64,000 bases of DNA. Source: Bidens hawaiensis (lineage: Eukaryota; Streptophyta; Magnoliopsida; Asterales; Asteraceae). The DNA is taken from assembly GCA_021521415.1 (NCBI GenBank), contig JAIQDT010003802.1, positions 1 to 64,000 on the forward strand. The letters run 5' to 3'. A model generated the notes under the pieces. The model did not search any database. It was not told where the DNA came from and saw only the letters and a program-made list of their open reading frames with translations. Of the stretch, positions 32,863 to 44,474 are shown in pieces. Numbering within the stretch: the first letter of the stretch is position 1; every line of letters starts with the position of its first letter. Both the position numbers and the translations under genes were made by a program.

Positions 32863-33133
32863 ATGTGTGATTGAAAGCCTGCTCTAATTAAAGTTTTTAT
32901 GTCTACTCCCACTGCAGCTTTTTTTGATAAAACAGTGTTTAAATCTTGTGGATCTCTTGTAAACGGGCCTCTTTCCCTTGCAATCCTTGGTAAATGGTTA
33001 GATACTCTAGTCGATCGATCCATGGATCCATTTAAATCATAAAAGCAATTGACAGTTTTAAATGCAACTCTTTTAGCAATTTCTTGGATACTTTTTTGCT
33101 CATACAGTTGGTGATCCTTTTTCAATAGCTGGT
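32863..33133 (-). pseudogene. Unidentified terminal-exon-like open frame, about 90 codons
   Basis: After a CACCAG acceptor-like site at 33134 the minus strand reads L-L-K-K-D-H-Q-L-Y-E-Q-K, then F-K-T-V-N-C-F-Y-D-L-N-G, then R-E-R-G-P-F-T-R-D-P-Q-D-L-N, and stops at 32863. The composition is protein-like, with charged residues and few repeats, unlike the low-complexity frames nearby. I do not recognise it. No upstream exon could be attached, so it may be a captured or orphan last exon or chance. Confidence 0.35.
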
Positions 33134-33550
33134 GATGTTAGTGCGCATATATACTTAAGTACCCGAAATAAAATAAAAGGTGCTTTTTGAATAGTAGGCG
33201 CGTGGTAGATGTGCAAACTTGAGCAGTGTATATGCGCATACACACTATACAGTGATAACCGAGCAATAGTAACAACCATATCCAACAAAAGTTGATGGTA
33301 ATTTCCATCATAATAGGCCAGTCATGGTGTAGGTGACCGGGGGTTGGACCTATGTTTGCAGTATATATGTACATAATAAGATGGCTAAAAAGAATAATGA
33401 AATGAAATGTCATTTAAGCTTGTGTGGATAAAGGTTGTGGTGAAGCCTAGCATATGGGACACTAGCTCTTGAGTCCCAGTCACTGATTTACGCAGCCACA
33501 TACCAGACTTCCTATTTCAATCTCCTCTTACAAATTCCTCTTGCAAACGA

Positions 33551-33551
33551 C

Positions 33552-33598
<47 letters not shown>
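33551..33598. repeat. (ATA)n microsatellite, about 16 units
   Basis: Pure ATA/AAT trinucleotide run, followed by AT-rich DNA. Confidence 0.95.
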
Positions 33599-33599
33599 T

Positions 33600-35099
33600 A
33601 CTGTTATATATCATCGATAATCGCCATTGATGATAATAAGCTAAAGATAATAATGATGAATACGTACCTATCCGACCCATAAGAAAAAAGCAACTCATGA
33701 AAAATGATATTTTCTTCTAATTCCTAAATATGTTTAAGCTCTAATGGGTGTATTCGGGTCATGTTTTATCTCTAACGGGTCGAACTCTGGTATAGTTTAT
33801 CTACCAAGTCGAATTAACTTGAGCATGGTTTTAATTTATTATTCATAATGTATTAATTTGATTATGCTTTATCTGTTAACAGGTTGTTTCAGCTTACGTT
33901 TACGTTTAATCGGTGTAATCGGGTTTGTGTTTTGTCTCTAATATATGGGACTGAGTAGGTGGGGTCTTTTGTTGTCTCATATAATCACAATATCCTCACC
34001 CTTAATATGAAGCCCACTCCAAATGTTTTTAGGAGCTCGGGTGTTGGTACAACTTCTACAACGAATACCGTTGTTAGTGTTTGCTAAAATTGTTTTTTAC
34101 ACCCACATCATGTATTCATTGCTTCCAAGCGATAACAATTCAAACTCTTTTCATCAATAACAAAGCTTCATAAGGCAATATTAAAGCACACCATATATTA
34201 TACACCACTAATTACATGCAAGGATGTCACAAACTTGAAATCCTAACAAATCCAACAATAGTCAAAGCTCGTTAAACCCCATCAGGTAAAAGCAACCCAA
34301 CATATAAAAGCATATAATGCCAAAATTAGAGAACATTTTTGCAAAAAAAAAAAAAAAAATAAAAAAATACAACTATATGTTTTGATATTGATTTGAAAAT
34401 AACTATTTTCATATATTTTAGCATAACTTGTTTGCATCATTAGTTCCTAAAAGATTCAATCATTCAGCCTAACAATCTCCTCATGAACGTTAAACGGATG
34501 ATTGCAAAATTGTTACTTCTTCCACTTCTTACACATTAAATCTTTGATGCTCTTAATGGTGTAGCACCAAGAGTGTTCAATTCTTGGGGAGCCATTGATG
34601 CAGTTAGAAGCGCATGTCAAATGACAATCAAGAAACTCATATGATTATTAGCCAAAAGCTTGGAACTAAAAGGTTCTAAACCTTCAAGGTTTACCGTGTT
34701 CTTTCAAAAACCAAAAAACTCCCCAACTAAACAATAATAACCCTACTTATATTATAACGGAAGAGATAAACTTGAAAACAAAATAAATATAAAATAATAA
34801 AAGATTCCCGCTATTATGCTCCTGCATCAGTCATGCTCCTTAGATCATATTCTACAAATTATTGTCTGAGAAAGGAAGTAATGTTCCCAAGCATGGTCCG
34901 GTTTCATGCAAAGACATACTCAAAATGATTTACGGTGAGTTTGTAGCTGCCTATCTTTTGCATGAAACCTGAAAAATATGTACAATATCATTAAGAATAA
35001 TTTCTAATGACTTAACCTGCGTTTTTTCATATTGGATCCCGTCTTTGGTCCCGACTAATGCTTGGTTATTATTTACAGATGACAAAGATTTAAACAACA
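33600..35099. other. AT-rich intergenic DNA
   Basis: No supported gene. Some GGGTCATGTTTTATCTC-like phrases recur near 33755 and 33935. Confidence 0.5.
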
Positions 35100-35162
35100 G
35101 CACCAGTGGTCTAGTGGTACCCTGCCACGGTACAGACCTGGGTTCGCTTCCCGGCAGGTGCA
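35100..35162 (+). pseudogene. tRNA-Gly(GCC) copy 3, with deletion
   Basis: Matches copy 1 but lacks AGAATAGT between the D-arm and anticodon stem, giving CTAGTGGTACCCTGCC. The 3' acceptor is CAGGTGC, with one mismatch to GCACCAG, and the T-loop is TTCGCTT. The D-arm cannot form, so this is a pseudogene. Confidence 0.85.
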
Positions 35163-37056
35163 ACAGTGAGCTATGATTACACTTGTGACTGATGGTTGGG
35201 TCCATCAGATTGTCTGATTAGTGACGACAAATACAACTCTTTCTGAGCTCAGTTTTTTTTAATAAATCAAAACGTCAGGTTGAATTGTTGAAAAGATTTT
35301 GCTTGGTCCAACTAATGGAATGGGCCGTGCTTACAAATCAGCTGGCCCAAACCATAATTTAACAGATTGAACCCCATTCCAATGGCTCAATAAAGTCCAT
35401 CCATCATCCATGGACCCCGTTATATCATAATGTAATTGGGAAATGATATTAGATCTGCCTCGTATAAAATTGCAACCCAGACCGGTTTGATAGCAAAAAT
35501 AAAGTGTTAATTTTGATAAATTTGAAAAGAAGTAGAGTTAGAGTTTGAGTCGTTTATTTAAGTTTATCTAGTTGTTTAAAGTTATCATATCAATATTGAG
35601 TTTATTAGGATACGTTTATAAGAGTTAAAGTCGTAGTTGGTTTAGGTTTTGAGTTTCGTATCAATACTTTGATAAGGTATTATAATTTTGGGGGTTAGGT
35701 TTATCATAATAAAGAAAATAGTCGAATGAGTTGTTCGAATTGGGAGTTCTCGTTTTTGATTATTGGGGCCTGACCCCCCACCCAAAAATAATAAAAAAAA
35801 AATGATTGATGATTTCTCACTTGAACATATAATTGTTTCTGAAAGCTATACCTTTCATACAAGCCAAATGTAGCATATAATGCAAACACCAATTAGTTTA
35901 AGGTTTTACTAATGGATTATACCCGTTTATAAACCTATGCTTAAGCCTTAATATTATGGGCAGGCCATAATAGGTTCACGCCAAACAGGTCGCTTTAGAG
36001 CAAAGTATCAGTTAGGGTCAAAATAAGTTCCGATCAAAATGAATTCTGGTTGAAACAAGTGGGTTAAAAACGAAAAGGTATCAAATAACTAACAATAATA
36101 ATTATAACAACTATGCTAAGGTTAAAGACATTTATTATTGACATCCTTTATTAAACACTAGTTAACTAAATGTTGTTTCTTTTTATCTAATAGAAGGAAA
36201 AAGAAAAAAAAAGAGATGCATTCAAATAATTGCAAGAAAGTGATTTATGTTTAAAAATATATGATACTAACATAGATAAGTAATAAATAAGTAATAAGAG
36301 TAAATCGCAATTATGTTTCTTTGGACCAACAAAACACTTATTTTAAAAAGAAAAAGAATTATATAATGTGTGATCCAAGAAAAAGATGCTCGCAAGGCGC
36401 TTGTGGTTTGACTAGGTCAGAGTCAGGGTTGGTCGTACTGTACATCCTTAATTCTTGTGTCTCCAAACATTACCACTTAAACCTAGCCTGATCTAATCCA
36501 ACTTGTTAATATTTTTTAATTGTTTTTTAGTCTCTCATCTTGATTTCTATTTGTTTGTATCAGGCAAACTACTTTTAGTTTTTTCTTGTATTATTAATTA
36601 TAAAGATCATATGTTTCTAGATTCTACATTATATAATTGGCAAAAGTTTAGCATATTTAAATACAATTCGTCCAGAGTCACGCTTAAACCGACCGTGAAT
36701 ATCCAAATGTAACATATTAATGTTTTTTAGTTGAAAAACTATAGCAATACCATACTTAAATTAAAGAGAATAAAATATTCGTTTTTATGGTGTAACTTTT
36801 TTACAAAAATATTAGGGTTTGTGTTTGAGAGACTTAAATTTAACACTTTTAACTTTTGAGTTTACTACCAAGAACACTTTTAGACCATTTTGTAGTTTCT
36901 TTTAACCCGAATAATTTTGTTTTGTTTTTGAAGATTTTCTTTGTAATCGTGAGATCACAAGTTCAAATAACAACTTCTTTATGCACTTTCACAAGATCAA
37001 TACCCAAGGTTGTGATCCAAAACCTCAACTAGTTGAGCCGAAGCTCTGATAACAAT
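35163..37056. other. Intergenic DNA, no gene seen
   Basis: AT-rich throughout. Open frames are short and without motifs. The end next to 37057 (CTCTGATAACAATTG) is the primer-binding side of the next LTR. Confidence 0.5.
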
Positions 37057-37416
37057 TGTAGGTCCTCTAGGAGTGGATCTAATAACTATCTTGGATCAAC
37101 CAAACTCGGTGCTAGTGGAATATCACACCAAGTCACATTTGGTCTCGGATCTTGTTGGTTATGTTCGGCTTTTGTATGAGAGAGAGAGAGAGATAGAGAG
37201 AGAATGAGAAAGAGAATAGTTTGACAAAAGCTTGGTATTCTCATGGCATGCTTCCTATTTATAAGGAAGCACGCATGAGAATGGCTTTTCATATCATAAT
37301 GGCCCAATGGGCTTGTGTACATGACCTTGGGCCCAATAACATACATTTACAAACAAAACCCGAAAACATATTCTTACAATACAAAAGACTTTAAATAAAC
37401 AAAACGAGGCTCAACA
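37057..37416 (-). mobile_element. Orphan copia-type LTR, 360 bp, minus strand, with primer-binding site
   Basis: On the minus strand it starts TGTTGAGCCTCG, ends GGACCTACA and is followed by ATTGTTATCAGAGC, a variant primer-binding site. A GAGAGAGAGA tract and CCTATTTATAAGG TATA region lie inside. No coding region or second LTR follows. Confidence 0.6.
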
Positions 37417-37713
37417 GTATGTTTGGTTGGAGGTAATGGAATGAAGGGGGAATGAAATGAGAGAATGAATGGAATGGACAAGGGAATTGTAACAACTCGG
37501 GTATTCCACGTACAAACTTATATCCAGAATCTGACCCGTTTTACGTTCGAGGAATCTTAACAATGAAAAATATCACGTTTATCGAGAAAAAAATTTATAC
37601 AATTAATATTTAATTATTATATTTATTTATAATATATTTAAACTTTCAAAAACGTACATTTTTAGCCCAAACATAAACTTTAACCCCTTATTGTTCCCAT
37701 CACCAATCTTCAG
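37417..37713. other. Truncated repeat edges
   Basis: A GTATGTTTGGTTGGAGG MITE-like start at 37418 and a TGTAACAACTCGGG LTR-like start at about 37488 both run only a short way before the next LTR. They are probably pieces cut by insertion or deletion. Confidence 0.4.
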
Positions 37714-39540
37714 TGTAACATCCAACTTTTTGTTAAATAATAAATAACGGAAAGTTTTATTATTATCGGTGTGTCGTTAGTTTGGCTGTGTGCGTGTTTG
37801 TATTTGGATAAGATTGGAATGGAGGTGGATGGTGGGGCCCATGGCCCCTTATATAAGGCCATCCCCCATCCTTTCACAATTTCTTTACACAACACACACA
37901 CACTAGAAAACACACACTTTCTCTCTAGCATTTCAGATTCGGATCCAAGCAAAAGTAAAGAAGATTTTGGTGTTCAAGTGCCTTCGAACAGCAAGAACAC
38001 GTCCAGATCTACAATCCGTACCAAATCCGAAGCAAAAAGGTGGGTTTTGGTTTAAAAGGTTAAGTTTTTATGGTTAGTCTTGACATGCAAACCGATAGAA
38101 GGATAGATCGGGGTGTAAGATGGAAGAAAAACATAAACATGGTGAGTCATAGCCTCACGGGTATGATATAGGACAAAAAGGTGATGTTCGGACCTCATAA
38201 AACACGGGTATACAAAGTTGGTACGACCCAAAACCCATAAAAAGGGTAAAATCGGGTCCTAAGAAGGAAAGAAGGAGAAAAATGGCTTTAAAATGGTAAA
38301 AACGAAGAAAGGCAGGTAGTTCGCTTCGCTCAGCCGTGATAAGCGAAACAGGTATTTCGCTTCGCTCAGCCGTGAGAAGCGAAAAGTTATGCGAATCGAA
38401 ATTCTATGTGAAATTCCTTCCAGGCAAAATTGTTTAAGTTGTGACCCGATTCATTTTCTGATGCGTTTTTGCTAAAGGACCTATTAACGAAAATAAAATT
38501 TTTCCGAGCTGACCTAGCAGCTCAACCCCAGCCAGGGGCTCTGCCCCTTGGACCCTGCTAGGGGCTGCTGCCCCTAGACCCCGCTACCAGGGGCGCTGCC
38601 CTCGGACCCCCGTTAGTTGAGGGTTTCATTAACTTAGATGTAATAAGTAGTAATAATGGTTAATTGACGCGCGTAATGTATTGTACAGTTAGCCGTGCAC
38701 AGCTAAGGAAGGGCATTACCATTAACGGTGAGAGAAATCGTCTCCAGGTGAGTTCTAGCCCCATTTCTCTTTGAGATGGTTTCGGGGCTGTGTGCATACT
38801 TGTAAGAATAGTAACATATATACTTATGCGCTTAACATGAATGATTAATGCAAGAATGAAAGAAATATATATATATCTATGTGATTAACATAACTGACTA
38901 ATGTAAGAATGAAAGAAAGAGGTTAGAACTTGCATATGTTAGTTGTTTAACTTAACATGTTTGTAAGAATCTAGAAGGAATGTGAAGTAAGAGTCAGGGT
39001 GGCAGGCCCTTCTAATACCTGGGCAAGAATAGTAAGAGTCAGGGTGGCAGGCCCTTCTAATACCTAGGTAAGAATAGAGTGGCCGACTCTACGATATCGG
39101 TGCAAGAAGTCGGGTGGCAGACCCTTATAATATCTATGCAAGAAGTCAGGTGGCAGACCCTTATAATATCTGTGCAAGAATGTATGTATAATTGTATGTT
39201 TGAAAGAATGTGTAAGAATAATCCTGTAAACTGTTAAACTAGAACTCACTCAGCGTAGCTGACTATTAGTATGCACGCAGGTGAATAGGATGCGACGGGT
39301 TGCTTGAGGGAAGACACGTGGCAACAAAGTGAAGACTGGCATCGAAGAAAAGAAGATTCACGTGTCGTTTAAGTTACCTTTTAAGACTTAATGTATTTTG
39401 TTTAAAACAAGCACTCATGTTATGTAAGAATGTTTAATATTATGTATTCCACGAAAATTTTCTGATTAACTCTGATTTTAGAACTGTGTTTATGAGTAAA
39501 CCCAACGCCAAAGTAGGGCTTCCGGGAACGGGGCCTTACA
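37714..39540 (+). mobile_element. Orphan LTR, 1827 bp, followed by a primer-binding site
   Basis: Starts TGTAACATCC and ends GGGGCCTTACA. A TATA region CCTTATATAAGG at about 37848 is followed by an ACACACACAC/TCTCTCT leader. The inside has two copies of a TTCGCTTCGCTCAGCCGTGA unit (38315-38390), three AGGGGCTCTGCCCCTTGGACC-like GC units (38530-38610), and GGGTGGCAGRCCCTT repeats (39000-39170). AGTTGGTATCAGAGT at 39541-39555 is the initiator-Met primer site, so this is a 5' LTR. Interior genes are missing. Length and style suggest a Ty3/gypsy LTR. Confidence 0.75.
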
Positions 39541-39555
39541 AGTTGGTATCAGAGT

Positions 39556-40270
39556 ATTACCTAATATATACATTACCGATTTATATTTAATACAAAATAT
39601 TGATATATATATGAAATATATAAAAGTTTAGATATAATCAAATTATATGGTCTGGTCCGGTTTTATACGGTTGGTTTTTGATACAAACCGACATCATAAA
39701 CCAAACCGTACGGCTTGGAATTTTTGAAGCCGACCGATCAAAGCTTGAAAAGAAAAACCAACAGCGAAACTGAACTGATGACCGATTTGGACGGTTTCAC
39801 GGTTTCGAACTGAACCATGAACACCCCTAGTTTGGGTTTGTAGCAGGGAAGATGAGAGCGACAGAGATGTGAACTTTTGCAGGCTTGTCAATCTTAATAC
39901 TCTTTAAGCTTAATACTCAAACATCCATCATCTTATAATTTATTTAATAAAAGAAAAAATAGAAGAAAATCGGTTTTAGGAAACTTAAAGAGTAAAGTTG
40001 TCAGTAATTAGGATTGATGGATCCGGGGTAATATGTCTGAGATTGTCGGTTATGGCCCACCACCCCGGCCACGAGCGGCCTGGTGCGGGCCACGTCGGCC
40101 AAAAACACCACAACACACTGCCGCGACTAGCCCTGCAAGCGAGCGGTTGCAAGCCGGCTCGCGTGGGCTAAAGTGGCCATTGGGCCTAGGGGAGCGAGAT
40201 TTGACCGTTGTGCTTGGAATAAATATTTTTTTATCTATATATAACCCTATTAACTTTAAAAAATTACCAA
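39556..40270. other. Short flank with a GC-rich patch
   Basis: AT-rich to about 40010, then a GC-rich stretch 40050-40200 (GGCCACGAGCGGCC). The stretch may be the left end of the PIF/Harbinger element; no ends were fixed. Confidence 0.4.
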
Positions 40271-40344
40271 CACTCTTAATTCTATCTACACTACTTCAAA
40301 AAAAAAAAAATTACAATATTACTTTCTGTCAAGACGAGGATGAC

Positions 40345-41404
40345 ATGTTTGGCACAGAGTTTGTGCATAACATGACTCAAATGCCACCACCGTCTCCCGA
40401 CTTTTTTATTCTAGAGACGCAAGAGCCTCGTAGAGGCCGTCAAGAGCAAACGAGTTCAAAAAAGAAGAGCCAAGGAGGAGCGGGAGGCTCGAGCCAAGAG
40501 GTCTTTATAAAACAAAAAAGTAATACCTTGGACAAAAGAAGAGAAATTGGCTTTGTGTCGTGCTTGGGTTAAAATTTCACAAGATCGACATGCCGACATT
40601 TTATTCAACTTTTTTTTTTGTTTCGTATGAAATTTAAAAAATATATTTTAAACGTTTGTAAATATTTATTTAATTGTAGCGGACTATCAAAGGTCCAAAG
40701 TATTTTGCGCCAAAGTGCGAGAGTTGCTCTACATGTTGGTGGGAAGTAGAGAACATACCGAAAATTTGATATCAAGAAGGTGGTCCGAAACTCGCAAATT
40801 TGTCGGACTGTTTACTAATTTACATAACATAAACAGTCGTCGAATGCGAGCGAGTGGCAATGATGATCTTCAAGTCTACAAATTCACCTGCGAGGGATGG
40901 AAAGCTGAGGTGTTGAACAAGTACAAGATGGTAAAAACTTGGGATGAGGACTACTTGTGGCAAATAATGAAGTCGTGCTCGAAATGGGTCGAGTTAGTTG
41001 CACCGGAAGAAGATGGTGGCTCAATGCAAAGCGTACCAAAACTACTTTGTCCGGTGCATATGTCTCATCTAGTAGCTCAGAGAAGATCAACCGCAAGTCC
41101 TACGTCGTAAAATGGGAAGAAACCGGGGAAAAAAATCAATCACAAGTACCGAGGTTGATCTGGCATTTGTCAAAGACGTTCACAAAATATCAAATAGTAT
41201 CATGGCGGCATCTAGGGTCAAAGTTTCAAAAGATAGGTTTAGGAAGTTAGACTTCTTACCAAAGACTTTAGCAACCTCGATCCCATGCACTGAGAGATGT
41301 TTGAACGAGAATGTGCGCTTCTTCTTTAGAAAATCAAAGCAGATCAAGAACGAAGGCGAAGAGGAAGAGGCGGCGGAGACAGAGAATAATTTTATATTTT
41401 TTTA
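40345..41404 (+). pseudogene. PIF/Harbinger ORF1-like (Myb/NAM-associated) remnant
   Basis: Starts at the ATG at 40345. After a frame change it reads T-K-E-E-K-L-A-L-C-R-A-W-V-K-I-S-Q-D. Across an intron-like gap ending TTGTAG at about 40679 come S-x-R-W-S-E-T-R-K-F-V-G-L, then L-Q-V-Y-K-F-T-C-E-G-W-K-A-E, then S-K-W-V-E-L-V-A-P-E-E-D-G-G. This is the trihelix-like DNA-binding protein that accompanies the Harbinger transposase and is often mis-annotated in plants as glutathione S-transferase T3-like. Several frame changes break it. The transposase (ORF2) is absent. Confidence 0.72.
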
Positions 41405-42592
41405 ATTAAATTTGTAATTTTTTTTATGTTTTTTGTAATGTTTAATGTTATTTTATTTCTAAAATTTAGTTTTTTAGTTTACATTATTGAGTTACATTAA
41501 AAAAAAAATAAAAAACTAGAAATTCGCCGAAGCCACCGTTTGCCTGAACCACAACAGGCTCAGGTGGTTTTAACGAGCATCCAGTCAGCACTTCATGATA
41601 CAATATTATTGGATGAATTCGGAAGATAAAATTCAACGACAACACACGGTTTGAGAACCCCTCCCACTTAAATTCTATATGTAATATTGCTTTAGTATAT
41701 TTTTAACAAAATTGCCAAATTTCTCACCCCATCCTATTTTTATAAGGTAAACATTCATATGAATTGGATCGGAAATAAATTGGCAAGAAAATTTTAAAGC
41801 AATATGGCCTAAATGTATACGTTAGGAGGCTTAACTTAATGATAATTCATTATGGTGGGTTGGACATTCTACTCGCCCAAGTACCCTAGCGCACCGCCGC
41901 TGCTCCGAGTATCCCGAACGATTTCCATTTCCGGATAGTAGAATTCACGAATGGAACATGATTTTTGATCCTTCTCAGAGGTCATGCTTCCGTGTGATAT
42001 AATTAAATAAGTACACATTGTTCTAGTTTTGTTGGGTTCAATTGTTTGTCGGGGAGAATTTCAGTTCCCTGGTTTTCAATTGTTTGGTTGTGGCCATGCA
42101 TTGATGTCATCAATTACAGGTTGGAATATTTCACATTTAGACAGGCATCTATTTAGCCTATCTCATATTGGTGTCGATGTAACCTCCTGTGGCTGAGATG
42201 GCTGTGGTTATGGTTGTGTTGTTGTGAGAACAAGTTTCCTTCCTCTTTTTCCTTTCCTTCTCTTTGCCAGTCCATATATCTTTTTTTTTGGGTGGCGCTT
42301 GAGCTTGAAATACCATTGGTTCATTTATTTTCCCTTCATTTCACCTATAGTGTTTACCACCTCCATATCCGTATTTGTGACAAATATTTTTGGAACGCTT
42401 CTACTAAGTCATTCATGCTATTAACCACAAACAATAAAAACAACAAACTCCACAAAAATAATCATATATTAATATTTATGTGTGGTTAGAATGTTATTCA
42501 TATGATTAACACAGAGGTTAATACATTTATTTCCTTACTATTATGTTTAAGATTATATATTATCAAAATACCTATTTTACTTAATCCATTAA
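41405..42592. other. Intergenic DNA, no gene seen
   Basis: No supported frame. A hydrophobic open frame at 42214-42489 lacks motifs or exon partners. Confidence 0.45.
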
Positions 42593-43990
42593 CTCTGATA
42601 CCACTTCAACTGTCACAGCCTCGACCATATACTTCGGTAGGGGAGCTGTGAACACGAGCAGTGGTATCGGTGTTTATTATTAAAATATTTGGCATGGGAA
42701 TAATACATCAAGACCGTAGTTAGGAAAACATTTCAGAGTGTAAAAACACCGTGATTCTTATTTCTTAAACAAGGAATAAAACCCATTTTTATACAAACAG
42801 TAGTTTTATAGGGATAAACCCTAATTTACGAAACATATATTTATTCTGGTGACAGGCCATTTATTCAAGCTGAAAGGCCCGCAGACATCTTTCCTGGATC
42901 TTAGTAAGTCACATGAAATATGTTTAAAAATATTTGGTCAGTAGGAAATACTGGTGAGTACATTCATTTGTAAATGACACATTTTTACAATTGCAACATT
43001 AAGATGTTTTTATTCCTGTGTTCTTACAAATTACCAAAATGTATTTGTCACTCGACGATATTTGTGATTGTGGTCATATTACTTATTTGCTAACACTTGC
43101 TTAATAAGTAACGTGTAATAACCAATTAAGGTAAGCCTTGTATACAAAAACCTACAATACTAGTAGTAACCATCCCGTAAGTCTATAGAGACTTAATCAC
43201 TGTAATATAAACAAATATTTTGAAAACATTTGGACTATCTGTCATGAGTTTATCAAGTTTAAAAATCTCAATGACACGTTTGAAAAATCAGTTGTCTCAT
43301 AGAAATGTGAGTTGTACAAAAAATCGAATGTCTCACCTTCCAAGTTTATAATTACAATTCTCCTGGTAATTAAGCACCTAGATTCATACAATGTAGTGTG
43401 TGTGGTCTATATATATATATATATTAGTATAAACCGATAATCATAACGATAATCACGAGATTAGAAACTTTACACGATGCCATAAAGTCTTGCCTTGTTC
43501 AGACAGAGATTAGACTCGTGTACTAAGCTTCTTTCCATCGGATCAGGGTATCGTTACGACAACTCGAGGTGTTATACCAATAATATATGAGAGAGAGAGG
43601 GAGGGATGGAGAGAGAGAGAGATATGTGTGTGTGTGTGAATTAAATGTCGAAACTCAGTCTGGATCACTTCCCTTTTATAGCTGAATTTTGGTCTCGTTG
43701 CTTATCGTGATGGATCCAAGAAACAGGTGTCGCGTAGCGCGACAGAGTTATAGGTTTGCAGATTCAGCCCTAGCCATGCCACGTGGTAGGTAACGTGTCA
43801 TGCCTGCATAGCAACAACGTCACGTATCGTGATGGGTCATTTAAAAACCCGTCGCATAGCGCGATGAACACTACAATTTTCTGGATAATTATAAACCTTT
43901 ACATATCGTGACGAGGCTTGTCTCCTCCCGTCACGTAGCGTGATGAGAATAAAAAATTTTTATTTTCCACAAAAATACTTAGGCAGCTAT
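42593..43990 (-). mobile_element. Orphan LTR on the minus strand with primer-binding site (right edge approximate)
   Basis: On the minus strand the LTR ends GGCTGTGACA at 42611 and is followed by TGGTATCAGAG (42593-42603). A TATAAAAGGG box at about 43675 and a CACACACA/TCTCTCTC leader lie within it. Repeated CGTCACGTAGCGTGATG-type units (43730-43950) look like the U3 region. The outer end is not clear. No interior genes. Confidence 0.6.
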
Positions 43991-44474
43991 CAAGCGGCTT
44001 GCGGTGATGCGAGTGTGCGAAGTTCGCCATCAAAGCACCACATTACGCTCATTACACTTCTCTCAAGCCCATGCATGTGTGCGTCGGGTGCCTCGCACCA
44101 GGGGTTAGCACGATTTGGTTCAGTTTAGTTATTGGGTGAAACCCAAACCGAAGCTGAAGCCGTCGGTTATTTTATAATACCAACCAATCGGTTTTTGGTT
44201 ATTCGATTATTCGATTTTCGGTTATTTTCGGTTTCGGTTATTTTTGGTTTTTTTATTACGTGTAGACATTTAATTTTTTTTATAAATATAGAGTACCACA
44301 TATATATTAAATTCAAAATACAAAAATAGGCACGTGTTACGTGGAACCAAACAAATACAAAGTTTCTTTAGTAGTAGAACTTAAAATTAAATAAAATAAA
44401 CCAAGTTCTTAATAAAAAAACACTAAAAGTTTGTTCCGAATCTTCATTCATTATCTTAGTCATCTTCAAAGTGT

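Noticed and set aside
33138..33413. 91-codon minus-strand frame
   Set aside because: Low-complexity hydrophobic translation with no known motif; its neighbour at 32863-33133 is the better candidate.
42214..42489. Hydrophobic 91-codon frame resembling a small membrane protein
   Set aside because: No motif, splice partner or promoter context; AT-rich chance frames of this size are common here.
37714..43990. A full retrotransposon between the plus LTR at 37714 and the minus LTR at 42611
   Set aside because: The LTRs are in opposite orientation and differ in sequence, so they cannot be a pair.
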